From Spirochaetales bacterium (GTDB lineage: Bacteria; Spirochaetota; Spirochaetia; DSM-27196; Salinispiraceae), in assembly GCA_009991955.1 (NCBI GenBank), contig JAACWS010000013.1:27836-91835 (forward strand): DNA of 64,000 nt. The letters run 5' to 3'. Within the stretch, counting starts at the first letter, position 1. The number at the start of each line of letters is the position of its first letter. Positions 34,709-42,323 of the stretch are shown here, in pieces. The translations under genes and the position numbers were made by a program. The notes beneath the pieces were generated by a model. It worked only from the letters and a program-made list of their open reading frames with translations. It was not told the DNA's origin and searched no databases.

Positions 34709-36223
34709 ATGAATACTTACCTCGCCAAGAGCCTTCGATTCTTACTCACCTTACTCCCTCTCATTATTGGGGTTTTGATCTTGGGGATTTCTGGACGGGC
34801 CTATGGCCGATTCGACCTCACTCGGGACAAAATCTACAGCCTATCACCGGTAACCCTCGAAATTATCGAGCAGCTCTCGGACCCGATTGAGGTGCGCTAC
34901 TACCTTTCTGCCCGTTTAGAACAAGAGGTTCCCGAGGTTCAACTCATTCGAGACCTTCTCCAGGAAATGGCAAGGGCGAATCCTCAATTCTTAACCTTTA
35001 GGGTTATTAATCCCGAAAACGATAGAACTCAAACTCCCGAAGATCTAGGTATTGCTCCCCAACAGTATCAGGTAGTAGAGGAGAACGAACAGAGAATCAC
35101 GACCGTATACACCGGACTGGTTATTACCTATCGAGACGATTTTATGGCCTTGCCTCTGGTAATCGATCCCCAGTCCCTTGAGTACGAGGTGCTAAGGGCA
35201 ATTAAGGGCCTTACAGCTACCGATACTGCCCTTCGGCGGATAGGGGTTCTCTTTGGTGATAGCTCCTTGGCCCAAAGTTCTCAAGTTCTTTTGTCGTCCC
35301 TCGATTCCTTGGCTGAGGTGTCGGTACTGTCCCCCGGCGAAGACTTTCCCCCGGGGCTCACTGGTCTCTTGATTTTTGGACAACGAGAGTTGACCGGATC
35401 GGATTTTGAACGAATCTCAAATCATATGAGCCAAGGGAGGTCTGCACTTTTTGCTTTTGACTATCATCGAGTAATTCTTGCCCAAGGTCTTGAGGCAATC
35501 GAAGGTGTATCGACCCCGGGTATCGAATTCCTTTCGAGTCTGGGAGTCGAACTCCTTCCCGAATGGGTCCTGGACACTCAAAATCGCCCGATACCAATCC
35601 AACAGGCCCAGGGTAGGGTGCTCGTTTCGTCTCTCGAACCCTACGACCTTTGGCCCCGGGCGTCTGGATTATCCGGGGAGTTTGGACACCCCACGATGAA
35701 TCGTATTGGTGGAATCGACCTCTTTTGGGCTAGTCCTTTGGTCGTGTCTTCCAACGGACTCCTGGACCCTGAGGGTTTTAGTCCTTTATTTTCTGCCAGT
35801 CAAAACGCGCGGATTATGGTGCCTCCTCTGACCCTGGACCCCCGAGCATTGCCCATCGGGGATCCGGTAATCGATGAACCCCCGGTCTTGGGTATATCCT
35901 ACGAAGGAACTCTTGGTAATAGTGGAGAAGTTCGAGCAGTCTTTATTGGAGACCAAGATGTTTTCTCGGATTTACTACAAATTAATCAAAGTGACGATAA
36001 TCTAATCTTTCTACAAAATGTAGTCGAATGGTTGCTTCGGGATGACGATCTGCTTTTGATACGATCAAAACAGCCAAGAAATACCTCGTTAGAGATCGGG
36101 GACTCGACCGAACTTCGTGCCTTTTGGGCTTCGGTTGTAAGAATATTGGGTATTGTTCTTGGGCCGGCTTTGTTTATTTTCCTAGGCCTTTTTGTTTGGC
36201 TAGGCAGAAGGAGTGGGGCGTGA
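34709..36223 (+). CDS. gldG: GldG-like ABC-transporter-associated protein
   Basis: A 504-residue membrane-anchored periplasmic protein of the GldG/ABC_transp_aux family. One membrane helix lies near residues 10-32 and another closes the protein near residues 480-500 (G-I-V-L-G-P-A-L-F-I-F-L-G-L-F). The block F-D-L-T-R-D-K-I-Y-S-L-S-P near residue 37 is the family hallmark (D-L-T-x-x-x-x-Y-S-L-S). The middle is a GATase-1-like fold (L-I-F-G-Q-R, A-L-F-A-F-D). The start is ATG 34709 with GGAGG 7 nt upstream, 5 bp after gldF; an earlier ATG at 34670 lies inside gldF without a site. Confidence 0.83.
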   Translation: MNTYLAKSLRFLLTLLPLIIGVLILGISGRAYGRFDLTRDKIYSLSPVTLEIIEQLSDPIEVRYYLSARLEQEVPEVQLIRDLLQEMARANPQFLTFRVINPENDRTQTPEDLGIAPQQYQVVEENEQRITTVYTGLVITYRDDFMALPLVIDPQSLEYEVLRAIKGLTATDTALRRIGVLFGDSSLAQSSQVLLSSLDSLAEVSVLSPGEDFPPGLTGLLIFGQRELTGSDFERISNHMSQGRSALFAFDYHRVILAQGLEAIEGVSTPGIEFLSSLGVELLPEWVLDTQNRPIPIQQAQGRVLVSSLEPYDLWPRASGLSGEFGHPTMNRIGGIDLFWASPLVVSSNGLLDPEGFSPLFSASQNARIMVPPLTLDPRALPIGDPVIDEPPVLGISYEGTLGNSGEVRAVFIGDQDVFSDLLQINQSDDNLIFLQNVVEWLLRDDDLLLIRSKQPRNTSLEIGDSTELRAFWASVVRILGIVLGPALFIFLGLFVWLGRRSGA

Positions 36224-37176
36224 ATAATGTAGTTCTGGTAAATAACGATCAAAAGAAACTCATTGTCTATTTGTCGATAATTCTTCTACTTAGCCTTTTT
36301 TTGTGGCTTCTCGGCACCAGGGCCTCCTCCCAACCGAACGATAATCAAGAAAAATTACTCCCGACGAATTTTGGCCCTTTCCAAGAGTTTGCCTTGTCTT
36401 ATCCGAACTCAACCCCCCTTGTTTTTCGCCGTTTGGAGGAAGCATGGTGGGTAAGTCTTGGGCAAAATAGCCCATTCCGGGCCCGGGAATCGCGAGTGGA
36501 GGATTTTCTTCAAGGGATTTTCGATCTCACGAGTTTACGACGGGTTAGCTCAGGCTCTAGCCCCTCCGTACTCAGCGATCTAGGGCTCCAGGAAGACACG
36601 GCCCGGTACGTTGAACTTCAAAGTATCGACGGTAAACGAGTCAAACTCGCCTTTGGACTTCCGACCAGTTTGGGAAACGAGTTGTACTTACGGGTTGAAG
36701 GGGCGCCTACACTTTATGCGGTACCTGGTGACCTGGGATTCTTCTTGAATCAAGCTCCTCCCTATTGGCAAGAGTTAAGACTCTGGCCCGATTCTATTTC
36801 CTACGAAGATGTTCTTTCGGTGAGTCTCACTATCGATAGCCTTGGAACTCTCACTCTGGTTTCGGATACCGACCAGCGAGGAGAAAGGATATGGCAAAGC
36901 GGGGGCACCGAAAACGAAGTCGACACCCGAGGGTCGCAAAAGGTGCGGGACCTCCTGGGTCTAGAGTTCTCCGAAGTAACTACCGAGCTTCCAAGCGGAA
37001 GCCCTCAGGGCTCCATAACCGTTCAAGGAGTGGGAAATCAAACCCTCGAGGGATCGTTGTACAGCCATTCAAATAATACCTTTGTCTTCACTACTCAAAC
37101 CCAGGGGGTTCAACGGATAGGTACGATTCCCGGTTGGAAGCTGGAAAGTTTCTTTAACCCTGTTTCTTTAGAATGA
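36220..37176 (+). CDS. DUF4340 domain membrane-anchored protein
   Basis: A 318-residue protein with one N-terminal membrane helix (I-I-L-L-L-S-L-F-L-W-L-L near residue 20) and a periplasmic beta-rich DUF4340 domain. In many genomes DUF4340 follows GldG in the same cassette, as here. Family marks include R-V-E-D-F-L-Q-G-I, V-L-S-D-L-G-L, and W-R-E-L-type motifs (here W-Q-E-L-R-L-W-P). The start is GTG 36220, overlapping the gldG stop as GTGA with GGAG about 5 nt upstream; the frame opens earlier at 36124 inside gldG. Its end overlaps the convergent GGDEF-like gene by 23 bp. Confidence 0.78.
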   Translation: MNNVVLVNNDQKKLIVYLSIILLLSLFLWLLGTRASSQPNDNQEKLLPTNFGPFQEFALSYPNSTPLVFRRLEEAWWVSLGQNSPFRARESRVEDFLQGIFDLTSLRRVSSGSSPSVLSDLGLQEDTARYVELQSIDGKRVKLAFGLPTSLGNELYLRVEGAPTLYAVPGDLGFFLNQAPPYWQELRLWPDSISYEDVLSVSLTIDSLGTLTLVSDTDQRGERIWQSGGTENEVDTRGSQKVRDLLGLEFSEVTTELPSGSPQGSITVQGVGNQTLEGSLYSHSNNTFVFTTQTQGVQRIGTIPGWKLESFFNPVSLE

Positions 37177-38266
37177 ATTTCCTGTACTGCTCAGAATTGG
37201 TTCGAAAACCCACTACCACGGCCTCGGGTCCTGTTTTCTTAAGGGCCTGTCTTGCTTCCTTGATAAGCCGGGCTGGCCCGAGTATTCTTCCGTTTCGGGA
37301 ACTAATACCACAAGTAAAGACCGGAGGTTTTCGGGGGTTTTTGCCATCCCCACCGGTGGCATATCTTCGGCGAATCATCGACATAAATCGTTCTATTTCG
37401 GCAATACCCAAGTCTAAATCAATCTGAGGAAGAATTACCCAACAGCTCTTGGCATTTTCTCTAAAAAGTACATCTTTGTAGATAAAATGTTCCCGTAATA
37501 GGCCTTGAAATTCATGCTCGTTGGAAAGGTCACTGGAAATAAGTCCAAGGGACGCATCCATTTGATTGCTTCCGGCCCGATGCAGTTCTCCAGCCAACCG
37601 ATCTTCGAGGGCGTCGTAGGGGTATACGAGGGTGGTATTAAACTGTTCGTCTTCGGTGACCGGGCCTGGACTAGCATCCTTAGGCTCTTGTACGACCAAG
37701 GTAGGCTTGGGTTCGGAAACTGCGGAGGAGACTTGAGTCTGTACCGGGATATCAACAACTTCCTGAGGTTTTTTATCGACCCTAGATCTATAGTGGAAAA
37801 TCCAATACCCAAACAGACTGAATACAAAAAACCCAAGAATTCCTAGGAGGCCAGCCCTGCTTACAAGAAAAAACTCACCTTTTCCTAGCATTCGAAAGAC
37901 CGCCGAGGTCGAGTTACCGAGCTCGATTTGACGAACAAATAACTCCTGGGTTACCTCGGGAGCGACGAGGACAACCTGATCTTCTCTTTCTACCAAAAGA
38001 CTATCGTTTCCCCAGAATATTTGGGGAACTCCTTCTTGGACGGCCAAAAAACCCAGAAGAGTAGGGTATCCAGTCTCTAAAAGGGTAAAAAACTCCTGGC
38101 CATTATTTTCAAAGGGTATGGTTTCGTAGATTCTGGTAATTTCTGAAAATTGGGTCTGGGCATGGATTTCATTTTGATTTCGTAAAAGGAGGAGGTATGA
38201 TACGAGAAAAATCAGGAGTAAGACAAAAAATATCCCGGTGATAAACGAAAAAGTCTTTGTTTTCAT
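37154..38266 (-). CDS. membrane protein with degenerate GGDEF-like domain
   Basis: A 370-residue protein with two membrane helices (residues about 5-28 and 150-170) that bracket a roughly 120-residue external sensor region, then a linker and a C-terminal domain. The last 130 residues follow the GGDEF fold: the segment V-F-T-C-G-I-S-S-R-N-G near residue 310 and I-K-E-A-R-Q-A-L-K-K-T-G-P-E-A correspond to its final strands and the A-D-x-A-L-Y-x-A-K helix. No G-G-D-E-F or I-site RxxD is visible, so it should not make c-di-GMP. The start ATG 38266 has GAAGGGG 4-5 nt upstream and overlaps the DUF115 gene by 4 bp. Confidence 0.6.
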   Translation of the reverse strand: MKTKTFSFITGIFFVLLLIFLVSYLLLLRNQNEIHAQTQFSEITRIYETIPFENNGQEFFTLLETGYPTLLGFLAVQEGVPQIFWGNDSLLVEREDQVVLVAPEVTQELFVRQIELGNSTSAVFRMLGKGEFFLVSRAGLLGILGFFVFSLFGYWIFHYRSRVDKKPQEVVDIPVQTQVSSAVSEPKPTLVVQEPKDASPGPVTEDEQFNTTLVYPYDALEDRLAGELHRAGSNQMDASLGLISSDLSNEHEFQGLLREHFIYKDVLFRENAKSCWVILPQIDLDLGIAEIERFMSMIRRRYATGGDGKNPRKPPVFTCGISSRNGRILGPARLIKEARQALKKTGPEAVVVGFRTNSEQYRKFILKKQG

Positions 38267-39762
38267 AATCCCCTTCTTTTTAGCCAGTCTTTCAACCAAG
38301 ATACCATGAAGCTCCGGTTGATCTCAAAGGATTCTTCGAGAGATTGTTCGTTCTCTCGAATCTTATATCGGTATAAGGCTCCGGGAATGAGACTACTATT
38401 GACCGGATCCCGGTGTAAGTACTCAAAAAATGTTCGGGAGCTTTCCCATCCTGACAAAAGAATCTGCCCTGCTCTTTTAGACATACCTTTCCAGTCTACA
38501 ACTAATTGTTCTTCTAACTCCAGGGGATACTTCTGTGAACTATCGAAGAAATGGGATTTTCCATAGTCCAGGTGTTCGTACCTTCCTCGATGATAGGCTA
38601 ACTTAATCCGGTCTCCCCGGGCCATAATTTCGAAATCGAAGGTGTCACGGGTCTTGGTTCGGTGGATTTCTTTCCCGATCCATTGGTCTAAATAAGTACC
38701 CCCGGCGTAAGCCCGATACTGCGGATACCCGCCATCTATTCCGTAGACTTCTGGATCGCTGGATTGGTTTCTCTGATCTTGAAGACTAAGAAAGGTACCC
38801 AGGGAAAGAGCACCTTCTCCCGCCGATCGAAAGCCCGGAAATCGCAAAGTACGTGGGAGTCCAGCCATTTCGAGCACATCGTTAACTGGATGCCCACCAA
38901 AAAGGGGAAACGACCGGGGTAGATTTCTCATAAAACCAGCATCGATAGCCCCATCAAGAATCCAATTCGATTCGGAAAGGGCTTTGGATAGACCGATACC
39001 ATGCAAATTTGAGTACCATTGAGCGTCAATCGACACAAAAATTTTTGTAATATTTCGAAACTGTGGTGAGCACAGGAGGGGGAATACCGTATCGGCGGCA
39101 ACGACAAAATACGTATCCGGGTTGGATGCCAAAAGTGCCAGACCCTCGGCAAGGCTTGGCCCGGCGCCGAGCACCATACTTCTTTTGTTCCCTCGGGCGG
39201 GGCCTAGAAGAGAGCGTGAAGGCAGGGTGGGGGACCACCACTCCAGGTTACGCAAAGTATTTTCCAGCCAGCGATTTCCGAAGCGGCTCTGTACCCCCAG
39301 GTCGGGCCCTATCGCAAGGTTATGGTTCTGGAGGGCCTTTTGTACCTGGGCCGATAAGTCGGGAAAGGCACTGAGATATCCAGGAAGGGGTACGTATTGG
39401 AGGGGGAAAAAAAGAAAACTATAGGTATAGGTTCGAAAGATCGCAGCAAGCTCCTCATCTACTTTTTTCGAATCTAGAACATGAACCTCTACCCCTTTGG
39501 GTAAGTCGGGGAGTGGAATTTTAAGTTCTTTGGGCTCTAGAACGAGAACCAAGGATGAGACCCGAGCAAGTTCTAGGGGAAGAAATCCAAGACCCCAACC
39601 GAAAACGATTCGAATACCACCAGGCCCCAAGTCCGCTGCTATTCGCCGAGCCTCTTCTTGAGGGTTGTGGCGAGATACGAGCCACTGAATTGCCTTTCCA
39701 CTTTCTGCCCTCGGTACTCCCGGAATTTTTAACCCAGACCGGTTGGTAAACCACTGAGTCAT
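38263..39762 (-). CDS. DUF115 (Maf/MptE-like) protein, copy B
   Basis: A 499-residue DUF115-family protein. DUF115 in flagellated bacteria occurs in motility-associated factors (Maf) that glycosylate flagellin, and in archaea in 6-hydroxymethylpterin pyrophosphokinase MptE. The central block V-L-G-A-G-P-S-L-A-E-G-L followed by Y-F-V-V-A-A-D-T-V-F-P-L-L is the family core (G-x-G-P-S-L, A-x-D-T); F-V-S-I-D-A-Q-W-Y-S matches the substrate segment. It overlaps the next copy by 4 bp. No flagellin or nonulosonate genes are in the window, so the acceptor is unknown. Confidence 0.8.
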   Translation of the reverse strand: MTQWFTNRSGLKIPGVPRAESGKAIQWLVSRHNPQEEARRIAADLGPGGIRIVFGWGLGFLPLELARVSSLVLVLEPKELKIPLPDLPKGVEVHVLDSKKVDEELAAIFRTYTYSFLFFPLQYVPLPGYLSAFPDLSAQVQKALQNHNLAIGPDLGVQSRFGNRWLENTLRNLEWWSPTLPSRSLLGPARGNKRSMVLGAGPSLAEGLALLASNPDTYFVVAADTVFPLLCSPQFRNITKIFVSIDAQWYSNLHGIGLSKALSESNWILDGAIDAGFMRNLPRSFPLFGGHPVNDVLEMAGLPRTLRFPGFRSAGEGALSLGTFLSLQDQRNQSSDPEVYGIDGGYPQYRAYAGGTYLDQWIGKEIHRTKTRDTFDFEIMARGDRIKLAYHRGRYEHLDYGKSHFFDSSQKYPLELEEQLVVDWKGMSKRAGQILLSGWESSRTFFEYLHRDPVNSSLIPGALYRYKIRENEQSLEESFEINRSFMVSWLKDWLKRRGL

Positions 39763-41243
39763 TCAGCGGACTCCTGAGAAAAATAGGTAGAAAAGTCTAG
39801 GAGGGCTTGGCTTGGTGTCCATGATCCACCCTTCTCAGGGTCAAGAAGATAATTTTTGAGCTCAAAAAAATTATTTTGAATCAAGAATTCATCAACCCGG
39901 GGGGAACCTGTAGCCTTTGAAGTGAGTATCCAATTCAGGGGATCTTCTTCAAAACTTCTTGCCTCTGCTTGATAGTCGCTAAAAGAACACCTTTTTCCCA
40001 TTTCAATTCTGCTTGGGAGTGGTGTTGGCTCTCCTAGAGGTATTTGCGAAAGGGCAGGTAAGACTGGAGTTTTTGGCCACCCGAGTGCACTGCCAGAATC
40101 TAGGGAAAAGACCCTTCCGTCCCACGATTTCCGGTGGAGACGAAACCAATTTTTGTAGTGCTCCAGGGATTCTTGACTCCTCACTCCCCGTTCGTAGAGC
40201 CTGGTCTCAAAGGGTATGAAGCGATTGGTCCCTTGGAGAAAGAAAGGATCGAAGGGATGAGGATGAACGTGAGAACTCTGCTGAGTAGCGTCCAAATCAA
40301 ATCCTATAAACAGACAGAAGCCTTCGGTAAAGGAGAGAACGAGCTCCATTGCGGTTGCCGCAACGGTTCCTCGTTCAGGTACCTGATCCATCTCGTCAAG
40401 TCCTTTCAAACTCAGGGCAACCTCTTCAATTGCCGTATTCTGAGAAAAGAGCACAGTCCTGTTTCCAGCTATCCTTTTTCCCGTGCCCAAGCAGCTAGTA
40501 GGGCATGCAAAAATGGGACAGTTCCAGGAAGTCGGTAGAAAATCGAGACTCAAGCCTGCCCAATAGCCAGGATCTGTCGTTACGATACAGTCCGGTTCAA
40601 GGTTAATAGCTTCGAGAAAGGATACGCTGGAAGGCAGGCTTATTAAAAATAATTTGGGTCGTTCTCGCTTGAGCATTTCTTTGTACTTTTCTAAGCTCGG
40701 GCCACTTGCAACGATACACGGTACTTTTTCCGGAGGAAAAAAACGAGATATCGAAGATGTGGAATTTGTTGTCCGAAGTATGAAGTTTTTAAGGAAGTTC
40801 CTCTTATAGGCATTGGAAAAAAAGCCGCTAGTAAAAAGCTCGCGCTTTTTTGCTACTAGTAATTTCGAGAACGATGCTCGAAATAGGTGTGCTTCCTCGA
40901 CGTCAATTGATAAATACGAGGGATGAAAAAAGAACCTTGGTGACAACAGAAGTATCAACGGGAGTCGGGGGTCGATCCAATTGAGTAGCGAATCGGTATC
41001 AGAAAACTCTCGATCCCAACGACCAATACGTACTCGATAGGGGTAACCCCACCCCTTTATATAGAGAGAGACACTTCTCAAACCCTGGTCTGCCGCAACT
41101 TCTGCCAGGTGATTTTCGCCGGGATTGAAAAGAAAGAGAAGACTTCCACCGGGATTTGTAGATAAGAAAAGACCGAGTTGCCTTTCGGCCTCTTTTTTGG
41201 GATTGTATCGACTGTGAAAACTTCGACCCTTAACCAGAAACAT
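39759..41243 (-). CDS. DUF115 (Maf/MptE-like) protein, copy A
   Basis: About 494 residues, a divergent paralogue of its neighbour. The core C-I-V-A-S-G-P-S-L-E-K-Y, L-F-L-I-S-L-P-S-S-V-S-F-L, and D-C-I-V-T-T-D-P-G-Y-W-A map onto the same positions as in copy B (G-P-S-L, A-D-T and D-A-Q-W). The start is uncertain: ATG 41243 has AGAGG about 9 nt upstream, while ATG 41267 and the frame opening at 41333 lack one. A palindrome shared with the fabV leader lies 39-59 nt upstream of 41243. It follows the 308-residue unknown gene by about 150 bp. Confidence 0.75.
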   Translation of the reverse strand: MFLVKGRSFHSRYNPKKEAERQLGLFLSTNPGGSLLFLFNPGENHLAEVAADQGLRSVSLYIKGWGYPYRVRIGRWDREFSDTDSLLNWIDPRLPLILLLSPRFFFHPSYLSIDVEEAHLFRASFSKLLVAKKRELFTSGFFSNAYKRNFLKNFILRTTNSTSSISRFFPPEKVPCIVASGPSLEKYKEMLKRERPKLFLISLPSSVSFLEAINLEPDCIVTTDPGYWAGLSLDFLPTSWNCPIFACPTSCLGTGKRIAGNRTVLFSQNTAIEEVALSLKGLDEMDQVPERGTVAATAMELVLSFTEGFCLFIGFDLDATQQSSHVHPHPFDPFFLQGTNRFIPFETRLYERGVRSQESLEHYKNWFRLHRKSWDGRVFSLDSGSALGWPKTPVLPALSQIPLGEPTPLPSRIEMGKRCSFSDYQAEARSFEEDPLNWILTSKATGSPRVDEFLIQNNFFELKNYLLDPEKGGSWTPSQALLDFSTYFSQESAE

Positions 41244-41281
41244 TATAGAGGACCTCTGGAATCTCATTTTTTGTGTTATTC

Positions 41282-41302
41282 GGCCATTGCACCGAAATGA
41301 CC
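41282..41302 (-). promoter_or_regulatory. palindrome upstream of the DUF115 genes, shared with 30811-30831
   Basis: The sequence is an imperfect dyad GCCATTGC-ACC-GAAATGAC matching the fabV-leader palindrome at 18 of 21 bases. It lies in the only sizeable gap (41244-41395) of this reverse-strand gene cluster, where a second promoter would be expected. Confidence 0.45.
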
Positions 41303-41395
41303 TACATCCAACCATTTGCAAAAACGCTCGCAAGTACCCTGGACGTAAAACTCACGAAAGAAGGTGTTTCCAAAGGGTCCCTATATTCTATCCTC

Positions 41396-42322
41396 CTAGG
41401 AGGAAAAAAGTTGTTCGAGGGTTCCGACTACCCCAAGAGAAGTAGGTATTTCCAGAAGGAACGATCGAGCCAGGTATTCGTCTAATTGCCGAATGACGAT
41501 TTCATAGACCACTGGCCCAATTTCTGGAACAAAAAAGCCACCCCGCTGCTCATCTATCCAGGTAAAAAGGGTCGAAGGGGGCAGAAACCCTTCCACCCAG
41601 CCTCTTAGAAGGGGTCCAAAATTGGCTACCACAGTATCCGGGTAGGATTCTTGGAATACCTTATAAAATAAACTAAGTTCGAGGATGCCGATTGACTGAG
41701 GATCTGTAACGGCCTTAGAAAACTGTTCCTTCGGAATACTCCCAGTACTTCCAGGATGTTTCGGCAAAAAGCGGGGAATATGGGTGTCCATAATTTGTGC
41801 CACTGGGCCAAAGACAGGGGTGCCCTGTCGCTGGAAGCGAGTAAATGGACCAGAGCCCAAGAGTGCACCCCAGGGAGTTGATAATCCAAGATAGATGAGG
41901 TAGTAAGGGTGTTCCGCCAATTCCCGATCTCGACTCGACAGCTTCTGTAATACACTTTCGTCTGCGGCGGTGTAACGTCTCTTTTGTTGATTTTGTAACC
42001 CAAGGTTCAATTTCGTAAGTGAACTTGGATCGAAACCGTAGTTAATAAGGGGCTCAAAAACCAATTCCCGAGAGTTTGTCAAGCCCATGAGGACAAGTTT
42101 GTCAAAGGCCAAGAGGTCGCGAAGCAGATGAAAACTCTGATATAGTCCTGAAAACCCTTCTTCTAGGGTTGGTATCGCCTGAAGAACCTGAACCAGAACT
42201 TCTTCAGGGTCTCCGTCATTATAGCTCTGAGCTTCAGGTGGTTGGGCTGTCTCCTGTCGAGGTGCTAAGGTTTCTATCGGTCCACGGGTCTTGAAGTCCA
42301 AGACCCGATGCATGAGCCCCAT
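41396..42322 (-). CDS. unknown 308-residue protein
   Basis: I do not recognise a family. The protein is soluble with no signal peptide. A flexible P/E/Q-rich stretch (residues 15-45) is followed by an alpha/beta region; L-L-A-F-D-K-L-V-L-M-G-L and W-G-A-L-L-G-S-G suggest a GAF-like sensor fold, but this is weak. The C-terminal third is helical (V-V-Y-E-I-V-I-R-Q-L-D-E-Y-L). ATG 42322 lies one base after the stop of the acidic protein gene and has AGGA 7 nt upstream, so it is co-transcribed with it. Confidence 0.55.
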   Translation of the reverse strand: MGLMHRVLDFKTRGPIETLAPRQETAQPPEAQSYNDGDPEEVLVQVLQAIPTLEEGFSGLYQSFHLLRDLLAFDKLVLMGLTNSRELVFEPLINYGFDPSSLTKLNLGLQNQQKRRYTAADESVLQKLSSRDRELAEHPYYLIYLGLSTPWGALLGSGPFTRFQRQGTPVFGPVAQIMDTHIPRFLPKHPGSTGSIPKEQFSKAVTDPQSIGILELSLFYKVFQESYPDTVVANFGPLLRGWVEGFLPPSTLFTWIDEQRGGFFVPEIGPVVYEIVIRQLDEYLARSFLLEIPTSLGVVGTLEQLFSS

Positions 42323-42323
42323 C

